Part shown: positions 1-9,067 of the stretch, piece after piece
Numbering within the stretch: position 1 is the first letter of the stretch
Layout: each line of letters opens with the position of its first letter
Origin: Novosphingobium sp. ST904
GTDB taxonomy: Bacteria > Pseudomonadota > Alphaproteobacteria > Sphingomonadales > Sphingomonadaceae
NCBI RefSeq assembly: GCF_001298105.1
Contig: NZ_LGJH01000129.1
Span: 1-59,835 of the forward strand
Reading direction: 5' to 3'
Length of the DNA stretch: 59,835 nucleotides
The notes under the pieces: model-generated
What the model was told of the DNA's origin: nothing
Database searches by the model: none
Seen by the model: only the letters and a program-made list of their open reading frames with translations
Program-made: the position numbers and the translations under genes

Positions 1-40
1 GAACTCCTCCCTTGGCACTGGAAGACCGCTCAGCAGCAGC

Positions 41-376
41 TCACACAGGAAATCGCTGCCTGACTTCCTGCAGCTCCGCGTCAGCTAGCGGATGCGTACG
101 GCGGAAAGGTCCAGGTTTACCGGCGCATCGACGGTCGCCGACGGCGAGGCGCTGCTCGATCTTGGTGACGTCACTGTCCAGCGTGAGGTCTGCCGGGATA
201 ATTTCGACGGCGACTCCGTTTTCGCTGCGGAGCCGCTCGCCTAGCTGCGCCATGCGCGCGAAATCGCACGCAACGAGGACGAGGTCGTGACCACGCTTCG
301 CGAGACGGTCGGCATAGACTGCGCCAATCCCGGCCGATGCCCCGGTAACGAGAGCGACGCCCTTGGAACTGGTCAT
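41..376 (-). pseudogene. Truncated short-chain dehydrogenase (N-terminal part)
   Basis: The first ~85 residues form the start of an SDR Rossmann fold, with the cofactor motif VTGASAGIG and an ADL motif after the second strand. The normal NNAG strand, the YxxxK active site and the rest of a ~260-residue SDR are missing. The reading frame instead runs into unrelated sequence and stops at about 111 residues. The start at 376 is the first ATG in front of the conserved fold. It lies 31 nt after the alpha/beta hydrolase gene on the same strand, so it was probably the last gene of that operon. I read it as a decayed or rearranged gene; activity is unlikely. Confidence 0.6.
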
Positions 377-407
377 GAGATTTCTCCATTTCGATGAGGG
401 CGATCGT

Positions 408-1238
408 TCAGCCCTGGATGAAGGCGAGCAGGTCGGGGTTGAGCACATCAGAGTGCGTGGTCAGCATGCCGTGGGGATACCCCTTGTAAACCTTGAGCTG
501 ACCATGCCTCAACAGCCTGATCGACAGCTCCGCGGCGGCCGCAATCGGCACGACCTGGTCATCATCGCCATGCATCACCAGCGTAGGCACATCGATCGCC
601 CGGAGATCCTGCGTGAAGTCGGTCTCGGAAAAGACGGCGATGCAGTCGTAATGTGCCTTGGCTCCGCCGATCATGCCCTGCCGCCACCAGTTCTGGATCG
701 TGCCCGGATAGAGTTTCGCGCCCGGACGGTTGAAGCCATAAAAGGGACCGCTCGCCACATCGAGATAAAACTGCGCTCGGTTGGCGGCGAGCGCCTCGCG
801 GAAACCGTCGAACACCGCCATCGGGGTGCCGCTCGGATTCTTCTCGGACTGCACCATGATCGGCGGCACCGCACCGACGAGCACCGCCTTGGCGACACGG
901 CCAGGCTTGGCGCGGGCGACATAGCGCGCTGCCTCGCCGCCGCCGGTCGAATGGCCGATATGGACTGCGTCCTTGAGATCGAGATGGTCGGTGAGCGCCA
1001 CGACATCGGCGACATAGGTGTCCATGTCATTGCCGGTGTCGGTCTGGGTCGAGCGGCCATGCCCACGCCGGTCATGGGCGATCACGCGATAGCCGTGGGA
1101 CAGGAAGAACAGCATCTGTGCGTCCCAGTCATCCGCACTGAGCGGCCAGCCATGGTGGAAGACGATCGGCTGTGCGTGCGTGGGACCCCAGTCCTTGTAG
1201 AAAATCTCGGTGCCGTCCGCGAGTTTGAGAGTGGGCAT
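408..1238 (-). CDS. Alpha/beta hydrolase (non-heme haloperoxidase/arylesterase type)
   Basis: A 276-residue alpha/beta hydrolase. The oxyanion-hole motif HHGWP is near residue 28, and the nucleophile elbow GHSTGG carries Ser97. The acid lies in MHGDDDQ near the C-terminus and the catalytic His in YPHGM. This pattern and length match cofactor-free haloperoxidases, which in practice are esterases or perhydrolases. The start at 1238 is chosen over an in-frame upstream codon because a GGAG lies just upstream and the fold begins at once with [11 protein letters not shown]. It sits in a same-strand run with an unknown-function gene, a second hydrolase and a truncated SDR. The substrate cannot be inferred. 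Confidence 0.85.
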   Translation of the reverse strand: MPTLKLADGTEIFYKDWGPTHAQPIVFHHGWPLSADDWDAQMLFFLSHGYRVIAHDRRGHGRSTQTDTGNDMDTYVADVVALTDHLDLKDAVHIGHSTGGGEAARYVARAKPGRVAKAVLVGAVPPIMVQSEKNPSGTPMAVFDGFREALAANRAQFYLDVASGPFYGFNRPGAKLYPGTIQNWWRQGMIGGAKAHYDCIAVFSETDFTQDLRAIDVPTLVMHGDDDQVVPIAAAAELSIRLLRHGQLKVYKGYPHGMLTTHSDVLNPDLLAFIQG

Positions 1239-1296
1239 GAAAGAAACTCCAGTTTCGAATGTGTCGGATGATGGCGGGTCGCCTTGGCGAGCAGCG

Positions 1297-2016
1297 TCAC
1301 TCAAATCGATAATCCGAAAGATCCACCCCGACGATGAGGGGCTTGGCGGCGGGTGTGTTGTCCGGATTGCGCGGATAAACCCGAAACTTGGAGGGCAGCA
1401 CGATACCCTCGACCACTACTGGTTCGAGAAGATAGCGCGCTGCCGCGTTATCGCCCTGGATCTCGACCTCATAGTCGTGGCGACGCACCAGGCCATCTGG
1501 ACCGATGTATAAGGTCTGCTCGCTGCTGTGGGTGGCGATGGTCGCGGGAAAGGTCACCCGCAGGCGGCGCCAGGTTTCGCCTTGCTCCAACCAGGGCGCA
1601 ATCTCCTCCGCCACGACGCCCGGCTGCGCGAGGATGAAGGGCGAGGTCAGGTAGGTCCACATCGCATAGCCCGAGAAATAGGCGAGTTGCGGATCGCTCC
1701 AATGCGTCTCCATCGCGAATCCCGCAAAGCTTGCACGCGGCTGCGTGAGCCTCTCGATCACATCGCCTTCCGGCGTCTCGATCGTCACCTCGTCCGGCGT
1801 GAAACGCGATCGGTTATGCGTCGGGTGGAACGGCCAGTGGGAGACCTCCTCCTTTCGCAGGTTCACCCGCACTTCGGCGTGGGTAAGCGTGTCCGGCCGG
1901 CCCTTCAGATCCCAGAGAATGCCGAACTGGTGGAGCCTGGCTGTCAGGAAGGAAAACCGCCGGAACCGCTCAAGGCCACCATGAGCTTCGATCACCTGCT
2001 GCTGAAGATCGCGCAT
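1297..2016 (-). CDS. Conserved protein of unknown function, paralogue A
   Basis: About 239 residues, soluble, with no signal peptide or membrane segment. I do not recognise a named domain. It is clearly paralogous to the protein at 5130-5849. Both begin with an [10 protein letters not shown]-like motif and share PRASFAG, QLAYF.G.AMWTYL, FPA.IATHS..QTLY and a C-terminal V.[VI]DLS motif. The start at 2016 (MRDLQQQV) aligns with the paralogue start. It lies between two alpha/beta hydrolase genes, 11 nt after one and 58 nt before the other, so it is probably cotranscribed with them. The beta-rich look could suit a ligand-binding or lipoprotein-localisation-like fold, but that is only a guess. Confidence 0.75.
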   Translation of the reverse strand: MRDLQQQVIEAHGGLERFRRFSFLTARLHQFGILWDLKGRPDTLTHAEVRVNLRKEEVSHWPFHPTHNRSRFTPDEVTIETPEGDVIERLTQPRASFAGFAMETHWSDPQLAYFSGYAMWTYLTSPFILAQPGVVAEEIAPWLEQGETWRRLRVTFPATIATHSSEQTLYIGPDGLVRRHDYEVEIQGDNAAARYLLEPVVVEGIVLPSKFRVYPRNPDNTPAAKPLIVGVDLSDYRFE

Positions 2017-2027
2017 CTGTTTTCTCC

Positions 2028-2852
2028 TCACGCGTCCAGAAAGGTTCGGCAATGGGCGACGAACGTCTCGGGGTATTGGAACAGCGCGCCATGGCCAGAG
2101 TCCGGATAAAGGACGAGTTGCGCGTTCTTCATCGCCTTGAACATGGTGTAGGCATTGATGCTGGGAAACATCGTGTCGTCGCTGCCATGTACGATGAGCG
2201 CGGGGTGCCCGATGGCGCGCAGCGCCATATCGCCTTCATCCCTCGCGGCGCACCAGCCGATTATCGCCTTCGCCTGCGGCTCGCTGACATCGTCACCGCT
2301 GTCCGGGTCACGGTCCTGCGTGCGCGCGGTTGCCCGGGTGACGAATGCCTTGCCCGCGCGCTGACTTTCTTCGGAGGGCGTGAAGAACAAGGGCAGGCGC
2401 ACATCCGGCGCGTCCTTCGCAAACGCGTCCTCCACGACGGCGAGCAGATGTTCCTCGCCGCCTCGCGGCGCCGCGCCGGCGATGATGATCTTGCGGATCA
2501 ATCCGGGGTGCTGCCCGGCGAGGACCTGAGCGAGCATGCCGCCGAGGGAGAAGCCGAGAAGATCGACCTTGGAGAGGCCAAGCCCGCGTATGAACGTCTC
2601 GGCATCCGCCGCCATCTGCTCCACGCTGTCGGGTGTTGTTCCCGTCGAGGTGCCGATGCCGCGGTTGTCGAAGACGATGACGGGCCGCGTCTCGGCGAGA
2701 CTGTTAACAACGGCCGGGTCCCAGGCATCCATCGTCCCGGTAAAATGCTGCATCAGAACGAGCGGCGTTCCGGCGGTGGAGCCGAGGCGCCGGTAAGCGT
2801 AGCGTACGCCGTCGGCGTCGAGATGATCGGTCCTTGCGGTTTCGAGTGACAT
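2028..2852 (-). CDS. Alpha/beta hydrolase
   Basis: A 274-residue alpha/beta hydrolase. DNRGIG lies near residue 62, the nucleophile elbow GFSLGG has Ser102, the acid is in HGSDDTM and the catalytic His in DSGHGAL. The start at 2852 (MSLETART) is preferred over the ATG 21 nt upstream because an AGGA lies six bases before it. It is the first gene of a minus-strand run (hydrolase, unknown protein, hydrolase, SDR fragment), facing the GlxA-type regulator gene that starts at 3001 on the other strand. That arrangement suggests control by the regulator. The family covers many hydrolases, and no substrate is proposed. Confidence 0.85.
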   Translation of the reverse strand: MSLETARTDHLDADGVRYAYRRLGSTAGTPLVLMQHFTGTMDAWDPAVVNSLAETRPVIVFDNRGIGTSTGTTPDSVEQMAADAETFIRGLGLSKVDLLGFSLGGMLAQVLAGQHPGLIRKIIIAGAAPRGGEEHLLAVVEDAFAKDAPDVRLPLFFTPSEESQRAGKAFVTRATARTQDRDPDSGDDVSEPQAKAIIGWCAARDEGDMALRAIGHPALIVHGSDDTMFPSINAYTMFKAMKNAQLVLYPDSGHGALFQYPETFVAHCRTFLDA

Positions 2853-3000
2853 GCGGTTTCCTGTGACTGACAACTGAGGGATGGCTATCAGGGGCGTTGC
2901 GGCGCCGAGAGGACGCAGATGCCATCATTCCGGCCATGGGCATGGCGAGCCACCGCCGAAGCACCTATTTTCCGGCGGAGACAAAGTTTTCGGAGAAAGC

Positions 3001-3941
3001 ATGAAGATCGGCCTCGTCCTGTGCCCCGGTTTCCAACCCGTCTGCTTCGGAGCCGTCGCGGCGTTCGACGTGGCCAATAAGCAAGCCGGCAAGACGCTCT
3101 ACGACATGCGCGTGCTCTCGGAGGAAGGCGGACTGGTCGCCTCCACATCCGGCATGCAGGTCATGACGGAAGCGCTCGATGACACGCCCTACGACACGCT
3201 GATCGTCGCTGCGGGCCTGGAGATTCCAACATCCTCGCCGGGTCTCGTTCGTCTCCTTCGCGCCGCCGCGCTTGACGCCCGCCGCGTCGCGGCGATCTGC
3301 CTCGGCTCGTTCATCCTCGGAGACGCCGGCCTGTTGAACGGCCGCGCGCCACGACGCACTGGCGTTACGCCCAGACTCTGCAGGACCGGTTTCCGGGCTG
3401 CCAGGTCGACATGGACAAGATCTACGTCGCGGACGGCCCGATCTGGACATCGGCCGGCATGACGGCGGGAACCGACCTCGTCGTCGGCCTTATCGAGCGC
3501 GACCATGGAGTCGAGGTCGCCCGCTCGGTCGCGAAGGGCATGGTGATGTACCATCGCCGCCCGGGCGGACAGTCGCAGCATTCCACATTGCTTGACCTCG
3601 GCGCCAACGAGGACAGGGTCCAGCGCGCGCTGAACTTCGCCCGACAGAACCTCGCCCAAAGCCTGACGATCGACGATCTTGCCGAGGCGGCCTGCCTCAG
3701 CTCGCGACAGTTCACGCGGCTCTTTCGCGCGGAAACCGGCACGACGCCGGCCAAGGCGATCGAGGCGCTGCGACTCGAGGCCGCGAAGCTGATGCTGGAG
3801 CAGAGCCGGTTGCCGATCGAGGTCATCGCCCGCGAGGTGGGATTTGCCAATCGGGAGCGGATGCGTATCGCGTTTGCGCGAGTGCATGGCGAGGTTCCGA
3901 GGGCGATTCGCAATGATGCCGGGCCGCTCGCCGCCCTCTAG
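3001..3941 (+). pseudogene. GlxA-type transcriptional regulator (DJ-1/PfpI + AraC), frameshifted
   Basis: The N-terminal part (from MKIGLVLCPGF) is a DJ-1/PfpI-like domain with the AICLGS elbow. The C-terminal part is an AraC/XylS double helix-turn-helix (LTIDDLAEAA, then REVGFANRERM). The frame is lost near 3345, in a GC run inside GRRATTHW, and resumes one frame over. Restoring one base gives a continuous protein of about 313 residues, the normal family length. It is divergent from the hydrolase operon, its likely target. The single-base loss in a GC-rich repeat could be a sequence error, in which case the regulator is functional. Confidence 0.75.
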
Positions 3942-4000
3942 CCCCCGTGCCGAGAAGTACCGATTCCAGTGCGCGATGGACGTGCCCGCAGCCTTGGCTA

Positions 4001-5065
4001 CTATCTGCGGCATTCGGGCGGCACTTTTTCCCGCCAGCCCGCGCCGGGGGCCGGCCAGCCTGCGAGCACGATCTTGCCCTTCGCACGTCCGCTTTCGATC
4101 AGGGCATGGGCGCGGCGCAGGTTTTCGGCCGAGATGGTCCCGAAAATGTCAGCCAGGGTGGTCTTCAGCGTTCCGGCATCGACCCGCCTCGACACCTCGT
4201 CGAGCAGCGCCCCTTGCTTCGCGATGTCGGCCGTAGCGAACATCGAACGAGTGAACATAAACTCCCAGTGCGTTGACACGCTCTTCACCTTGAATAGCGA
4301 CACGTCCAGCGACGCTGGGTCATCGATCAGGGCGAAACGGCCCTGCGGCGCGATGAGCTTAGCGATCTCAATAAGATGTTGATCGGTGTTGGTGGTCGAG
4401 AACACGAAAGCCGGCTGTCCGATCCCAAGCCGTTCGATTTCCGCCGAGAGCGGCTTTGAATGGTCGATGACATGGTGCGCGCCGAGGCCGCGGCTCCATT
4501 CGGCTGTTTCCGGGCGCGAAGCCGTCGTGATAACCGTGATATCGGTGAGCTTGCGGGCGAGCTGCGTCGTGATCGATCCAACTCCGCCGGCGCCGCCGAT
4601 GATCAGGAGCGCGTTCGCGGCGCCCGGCACGGCCTTGCGGATGTCGAGCCGGTCGAACAGGACCTCCCAGGCCGTGATGGCGGTTAGCGGCAGGGCGGCG
4701 GCCTCCGCGAAGCTAAGCGAGGCGGGCTTTTTGCCAACGATCCGCTCATCCACCAGGTGGAGTTCGGCGTTCGTTCCCGTACGGCCAAGCGCCCCGGCGT
4801 AGAACACGGTGTCGCCCGGCGCGAATAGGGTCGCTTCCGGCCCTACCGCCTCGACGGTGCCGGCGGCATCCCAGCCGAGCACCTTCCAGGACTCCGGTTC
4901 CGCCGGAGGCCGCATCCGCATCTTGGTGTCAACCGGGTTCACGGATATGGCTTCGATCCGCACGAGAATGTCTCGACCTACAGGGTCTGGCCGTGGCAGA
5001 TCGATGTCCGCGAGGGAGGCTGGATCGCTGACCGGAAGGGAGGAGCGGAAACCGATAGCTTTCAT
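4001..5065 (-). CDS. Zinc-type alcohol dehydrogenase-like / quinone oxidoreductase family protein
   Basis: 354 residues of the medium-chain dehydrogenase/reductase superfamily. The GroES-like N-terminal domain includes ISVNPVDTKMR, followed by a Rossmann domain with the NADPH loop GGAGGVGS. The order of motifs resembles the family named zinc-binding alcohol dehydrogenase family protein. The structural-zinc Cys cluster is absent, so a zinc-free quinone reductase-type activity is likely. The start at 5065 (MKAIGFRSS) is the family start, with AAGG upstream; in-frame codons further upstream only overlap the preceding gene. It follows the 5130-5849 gene by 64 nt on the same strand and is probably cotranscribed with it. 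Confidence 0.85.
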   Translation of the reverse strand: MKAIGFRSSLPVSDPASLADIDLPRPDPVGRDILVRIEAISVNPVDTKMRMRPPAEPESWKVLGWDAAGTVEAVGPEATLFAPGDTVFYAGALGRTGTNAELHLVDERIVGKKPASLSFAEAAALPLTAITAWEVLFDRLDIRKAVPGAANALLIIGGAGGVGSITTQLARKLTDITVITTASRPETAEWSRGLGAHHVIDHSKPLSAEIERLGIGQPAFVFSTTNTDQHLIEIAKLIAPQGRFALIDDPASLDVSLFKVKSVSTHWEFMFTRSMFATADIAKQGALLDEVSRRVDAGTLKTTLADIFGTISAENLRRAHALIESGRAKGKIVLAGWPAPGAGWREKVPPECRR

Positions 5066-5129
5066 AACTGTATACCTTGATCGAAGGGGCATGCACAGGG
5101 TCAGCCCCGCACTGTGCCAGAGCCGGCGG

Positions 5130-5849
5130 CTAGCCGAGGCGGATGTTTGAGAGGTCGATCGAGACGACGAGCGGATCGGTGCCGAAGCTGCCGTCCGGCT
5201 GGCGGGCATAGATCCGGCGCTTCGTCGGGAATTTGATACCCGAGACTTCCGCATAGTCTTCTATGATGTGAGCGCCGGGCGTGTTGCCGGCAATCTCGAC
5301 ATCGTAGTCGTGGCGCTTCAACAGTCCCTCAACGTCGAAATAGAGCGTCTGCACGGTGCTATGCGTTGCGATTTCCGCAGGAAATCGTACTGCCAGGCGG
5401 CGCCAGTCGCCGTCGTCGGTCGGCCAGGGCTCCAGTTCCTCTGTCTCGGTTCCCGGCCAGGCGAGCAGGAACGGCATGTTCAGATAGGTCCACATGGCGC
5501 AACCGGCGAAATAGGCGAGTTGCAACTCCGTCCACGGTGTTTGCAACGTATGGCCGGCGAAGCTTGCCCGCGGATCGAGCAGTTCTTCGAGCATTGTTCC
5601 GTCCTCAGCCTCCAGGGCGACGCGGCCCGGCTCGAAGCGAGAGCGTCGATTGTCGGCGCCGAAGGGTGCGTGCGAAGCCCACTGCTTCTTGAGGCCGACC
5701 GTGACGGTCGTCCGCTCGAGCGTCTGTGGCTGTCCCTTCAGCGGCCACAAAACGCCGCCCTGCACGAGATCGACAGAGACCTGCCCGAACTGCTGCCAAC
5801 GCTCGAGGCCTCCATGCGCTTCGATGGCAAGGTCTTTAAGTCGTGTCAT
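5130..5849 (-). CDS. Conserved protein of unknown function, paralogue B
   Basis: 239 residues, cytoplasmic by appearance. It is the paralogue of the product of 1297-2016 and shares PRASFAG, LAYFAG.AMWTYL, FPAEIATHS and TLYF motifs over the full length. The start at 5849 has a good GGGAG ribosome binding site. It is first in a two-gene unit with the oxidoreductase that follows. Each paralogue therefore sits beside an enzyme gene (hydrolase or oxidoreductase), which hints at an accessory role for similar substrates. I do not recognise the family by name. Confidence 0.75.
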   Translation of the reverse strand: MTRLKDLAIEAHGGLERWQQFGQVSVDLVQGGVLWPLKGQPQTLERTTVTVGLKKQWASHAPFGADNRRSRFEPGRVALEAEDGTMLEELLDPRASFAGHTLQTPWTELQLAYFAGCAMWTYLNMPFLLAWPGTETEELEPWPTDDGDWRRLAVRFPAEIATHSTVQTLYFDVEGLLKRHDYDVEIAGNTPGAHIIEDYAEVSGIKFPTKRRIYARQPDGSFGTDPLVVSIDLSNIRLG

Positions 5850-6301
5850 GATCTGCTCCCGGCGGACCTCGCGATAGCGAGGCTTCTGCTGCTAAAAGCT
5901 AGGCGGTCGATTGCGCCTGCTGAACGACTTAAATGCCTTGATTCAGGCCGCGGGCTTTGAACTGGCGAGGTCTTGTGTGCAAGGGAGCAGACTGGAGCCA
6001 GCGCCGATGCAATCAGACGGAGCGCGCAACATCTCAAGGAAACGGCCCAGTCTGATTGGAAAGAGCGAAAGGCTCGGTTGAAAGTTATGCTGCGATGAGC
6101 GAGCCAGGAAGCATCTGGTTACAGCGTAGAAACGGCGGTTCTCTATCCCGCCTGGTGTCATGCGGCAATCGGCGGGCCTGGCGGGCCAATAACGCTGCCG
6201 ACAAACAGGTGATTTCCGGCATGGCCGGTTTGGGGAACGCGCCCTTGGACCTTGAGCGACTGCCTTGGGCGCGTCGCAGCCGGTTCCACCGTCGACCCTG
6301 T
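5850..6301. other. Gene-free stretch between the unknown-function gene and the IS110 element
   Basis: About 450 bases with no convincing coding region on either strand. It presumably holds the promoter for the minus-strand gene starting at 5849. Its right end borders the 14-bp inverted repeat of the insertion element. The bases CGACCCT at 6293-6299, next to that repeat, match the first bases of the dispersed repeat described at 16546 and elsewhere. Confidence 0.5.
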
Positions 6302-6315
6302 GTGGACGGCTCTCC

Positions 6316-6556
6316 GTTGGCAAGTGGCATATTGGGCTTTGCGCCGTTGGTTGGTGCGGCCATGTGTCCGGCCTATTGGTGCGGCACATATTACCGCTGG
6401 CCATAATGCCATTAGCGCGGCTCGGGTCCCGACCATTCTCGCGCACTCGAGGTGCTGGGTCGAAACATGGGTTTTCCCGATCCGGCGGTTTCAACCGACT
6501 TTGTGCATTAGCTCCTGTCCGCCCTTCCCAACATCGTAAGCGCTGAGCGCTATATT
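6316..6556 (-). ncRNA. Possible bridge RNA region of the IS110 element
   Basis: This is the non-coding right end of the element, between the transposase stop and the inverted repeat. IS110-family recombinases use a structured bridge RNA from a non-coding end, and in IS1111-like members that end is downstream of the gene. On the minus strand the blocks GGCCAGCGGTAATATG and AGGCCGGACACATGGCCGC resemble, from memory, a conserved stretch in related elements. I could not fold it or define exact ends, so position and identity are inference. Confidence 0.3.
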
Positions 6557-7579
6557 CTATGCAATCTGCGGTTCGCGATACCGTTCGCCGTTGGTCATCA
6601 TCGCCCAGATCATGCGGGCATTCTTGTTGGCAAGCGCCACGGCGGCAACCTTCACCTTCTTTCGCGCGAGCAACTGCACGAGCCAAGGCCGCTTTGACTT
6701 ATGGCGCTCAGCAAAGCGAATGACCGCGATGGCGCCGACGATGAGCATCTGGCGCAAATAACGATGTCCAGCCTTTGTGATGCCACCGAGGCGCTCCTTA
6801 CCTCCGCTGGAGTTTTGTCGAGGTACCAGACCAATCCACGCTGCTAGGTCGCGGCCTGAGCGAAAGATCGAGGGATCTGGGACAGTCGCGACGATCGCGC
6901 TTGCCAATAATGGCCCCACGCCTGGTATCTCCATCAGCCGCCGGCCGATTTCCGTTTCTCGCGCACTTGCCATGATCCGGCGATCATTTTCGAGGATCTG
7001 CTCTTTCACAATGCGCAGTTGGGCTGCCAGCATGTCGAGGCAAGTCCGCACCTCTGCGGGCAGTCGGGCATCATTTGTATCAGCTACAATATCGAGAAGC
7101 TGGTCAATTCCATTCCTGCCGATCGGGGCGACGATGCCGAACTCCGCGATGTGCGCCCGCAAGGCGTTCGATAACTGGGTTCGCTGACGGTTGAGAATCA
7201 GGCGAACACGATGCAGCATCATGGCACTTTGTTGCTCTGGTGACTTGATCCCGACAAACCGCATGGTCGGCCGAGTTATTGCTTCGCAGATTGCCTCAGC
7301 GTCCGCCGCATCGTTCTTCCCGCGTTTGACGTACGGCTTCACATACTGCGCGGGCATCAGCTTTACATCATGACCCAGAGCGATGAGTTGACGCGCCCAG
7401 AAATGTGATGAGGCGCAAGCCTCGATTCCGATCAAGCAAGGCGGCAGTTTCGCGAAAAATTTCAGCAGGCGACTGCGCGTCAATCGCTGGCGCAATACCG
7501 CTACACCATCGGCATCCACACCGTGCACCTGGAACACGTTCTTCGCCAGGTCCAAACCAATCGTCGTGACTGTTCCCAT
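6557..7579 (-). CDS. IS110-family transposase (DEDD recombinase)
   Basis: 340 residues. The N-terminal RuvC-like DEDD domain starts with IGLDLAKNVFQVHG (Asp10), followed by IEACASSHFW (Glu) and KNDAADAEAICEA (Asp pair). The C-terminal Tnp20 domain has IPGVGPLLASAIVA and QNSSGGKERLG, with the serine region used for strand exchange in this family. Length and motif order are normal and no frameshift is seen. It lies inside a 14-bp inverted-repeat pair, with about 50 nt upstream and 240 nt non-coding downstream. The upstream piece contains a short CCGCA/TGCGG stem. Confidence 0.95.
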   Translation of the reverse strand: MGTVTTIGLDLAKNVFQVHGVDADGVAVLRQRLTRSRLLKFFAKLPPCLIGIEACASSHFWARQLIALGHDVKLMPAQYVKPYVKRGKNDAADAEAICEAITRPTMRFVGIKSPEQQSAMMLHRVRLILNRQRTQLSNALRAHIAEFGIVAPIGRNGIDQLLDIVADTNDARLPAEVRTCLDMLAAQLRIVKEQILENDRRIMASARETEIGRRLMEIPGVGPLLASAIVATVPDPSIFRSGRDLAAWIGLVPRQNSSGGKERLGGITKAGHRYLRQMLIVGAIAVIRFAERHKSKRPWLVQLLARKKVKVAAVALANKNARMIWAMMTNGERYREPQIA

Positions 7580-7660
7580 CGTGGCTCTCCTTCCGGCTCA
7601 TCCGCAGGTTATCTTGCGGGAGGGGTGGAGAGCCGTCCACGTCATCATTCTCGGACTCTC

Positions 7661-7702
7661 AGCGGTCATTTTTCGAGCCCCAGTTGCGGACCGGCAGCTT
7701 AG
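7661..7702 (+). repeat. Dispersed intergenic repeat, partial copy
   Basis: The stretch CGGTCATTTTTCG, then CCCAGTTGCGGACCGGCAGC, matches the core CCCAGGTGCGGACCGTCAGC seen near 31580 and 21930. It lies 20 bases outside the IS110 inverted repeat. The start of the repeat (CGACCCT) is at the other side of the element, which suggests insertion into a copy. Confidence 0.5.
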
Positions 7703-8155
7703 CAATTCTGGGTGCCTTGAACGGGCCGGTTGCTGACTGTCGCGTTTGGAGCGCAGATACAGAGATAGTTGCCGCTCAACTGCGTCGCCTGCCGACCAAA
7801 AGACGACTTTCCGACCCGGACCTTCGAACCTCCGCTCCCGACATTTCCGGTCGTTCGCAAGTTTGATAGCTGCTTGGCAGCAAGACGCCCATTGTCATCG
7901 GACAGCGGCTAATGTTCATCACTTGGAAGCTGTCCTTCGTCATGTCTGAGCAAACCCAGGTTCGTCCAATCCTGAGCTTGTGAAATTGCTGCGGTTCGTG
8001 CGTAATGCCCAACGCTGACCCGCGTCTGGTGTTTGGCCGCCGCTCGGGCAATAACAAGAAACGCTTCGTTCACACACCACAGAAAGTCATACGCACGAGA
8101 TGCGTATCATGCGGAGGCATTCGTCCCGCGCGCATTCTACGGACGGGCCAGCGCG

Positions 8156-9067
8156 ATGCCACTTCACCACCCTTTGATGGCTAGCTTCAGATGCTTTGCC
8201 AGGATGGGCGCGAATTCTGCGCTCGCCTTGGTGGTAAGTTCTGCTGCGCGAAGCGCAGATGCAAATCCGCCAGCTTCGCGCGCAGCCGACGCTCTTACTC
8301 GGCCTATTGCAGTGGATCTCGCCCCTCGCTGGCTTGTGCCTGCCGGGCCGATCAATATCTTCGGTTCGACTTGGCTGGTAGGTTTCACGCATTTGAATGT
8401 GGTGATGATTGTCACCGATGATGGACTAATCATGATCGATGCTGGACTTCCACAAGCCGCCCCACTTGTTGAGGCAAGTCTTAAATCGGCAGGCTTCAGC
8501 ATTCAGGATGTAAAATACATTCTCAGCACCGAACCGCATTATGACCATGCCGGAGGAATAGCCGCTCTGGCCAGCGCCAGCGGGGCAAAAGTGATGGCCA
8601 GTGCTGCCGCCGCCCCGGTGCTGCGCGCCGGACGCAGCGGCGCCGAGGATCCCCAGCGCTCGTCGCTATTCACCTATCCATCTGTCAGCCGTGTGACTGT
8701 AGTACGTGATGGGCAGCGAATCCGGCTGGGCAACGTCGTTGTTACCGCACACGCGACACCTGGCCACACGCCCGGTAGCATGAGCTGGTCTTGGTCATCG
8801 TGTACCAGGTCAGCAGAGGGCGATGTTCATACCTGTACCGACATCGTCTTCGCTGCCAGCCTGAACTCACTGACCGATGGAACCTACAGATATTCAGAAC
8901 ATCCTGCAGTTGTACGCAAGTTTCACCAGTCTTTTGCAACCATGCGCATGCTCCCTTGTGACATCCTCATTACCGGTCACCCCGAGCATCCGGCGGGGAA
9001 GAAAAGCTGGCTAAGCTGCGCGGCGATCCGGATGGCTATCGCGCGCGCGGAGCATGCGAGGCTTTAG
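8156..9067 (+). CDS. Subclass B3 metallo-beta-lactamase, B3-E type active site
   Basis: About 303 residues with an N-terminal export signal, then a metallo-beta-lactamase fold. The metal motif reads TEPHYDHAGG where ordinary B3 enzymes have SHAHxDHAGG. The first ligand, His116 in standard numbering, is therefore Glu, while His118, Asp120 and His121 are kept. Further ligands are in TPGHTPG (His196) and ITGHPEH (His263). The WxSC...CxDIVFAxSL stretch is typical of B3 beta-lactamases. Glu at this place defines the B3-E variants, one of which I recall from Sphingobium. Periplasmic hydrolysis of beta-lactams is expected but altered zinc affinity is likely. ATGs at 8156 and 8177 are both possible starts; 8156 has GGACGG upstream. 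Confidence 0.85.
   Translation: MPLHHPLMASFRCFARMGANSALALVVSSAARSADANPPASRAADALTRPIAVDLAPRWLVPAGPINIFGSTWLVGFTHLNVVMIVTDDGLIMIDAGLPQAAPLVEASLKSAGFSIQDVKYILSTEPHYDHAGGIAALASASGAKVMASAAAAPVLRAGRSGAEDPQRSSLFTYPSVSRVTVVRDGQRIRLGNVVVTAHATPGHTPGSMSWSWSSCTRSAEGDVHTCTDIVFAASLNSLTDGTYRYSEHPAVVRKFHQSFATMRMLPCDILITGHPEHPAGKKSWLSCAAIRMAIARAEHARL

Larger units (their letters stand above)
6302..7640 (-). mobile_element. IS110-family insertion sequence, IS1111-like, with inverted repeats
   Basis: A perfect 14-bp inverted repeat, GTGGACGGCTCTCC at 6302-6315 and its complement at 7627-7640, encloses one transposase gene. IS1111-group members of the IS110 family have such subterminal inverted repeats and a long non-coding stretch after the transposase, as here (about 240 nt). 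The true ends may lie a few bases outside the repeats. No target duplication is expected for this family and none was found. The transposase is intact, so the element may be active. Confidence 0.75.

Noticed and set aside
363..1271. Long plus-strand frame opposite the first alpha/beta hydrolase
   Set aside because: It is the antisense shadow of a gene with a complete catalytic triad; no domain is seen in its translation.
5943..6686. 247-codon minus-strand frame downstream of the IS110 transposase
   Set aside because: It runs through the element end and overlaps the transposase; composition is not protein-like. A non-coding RNA end is the better reading.
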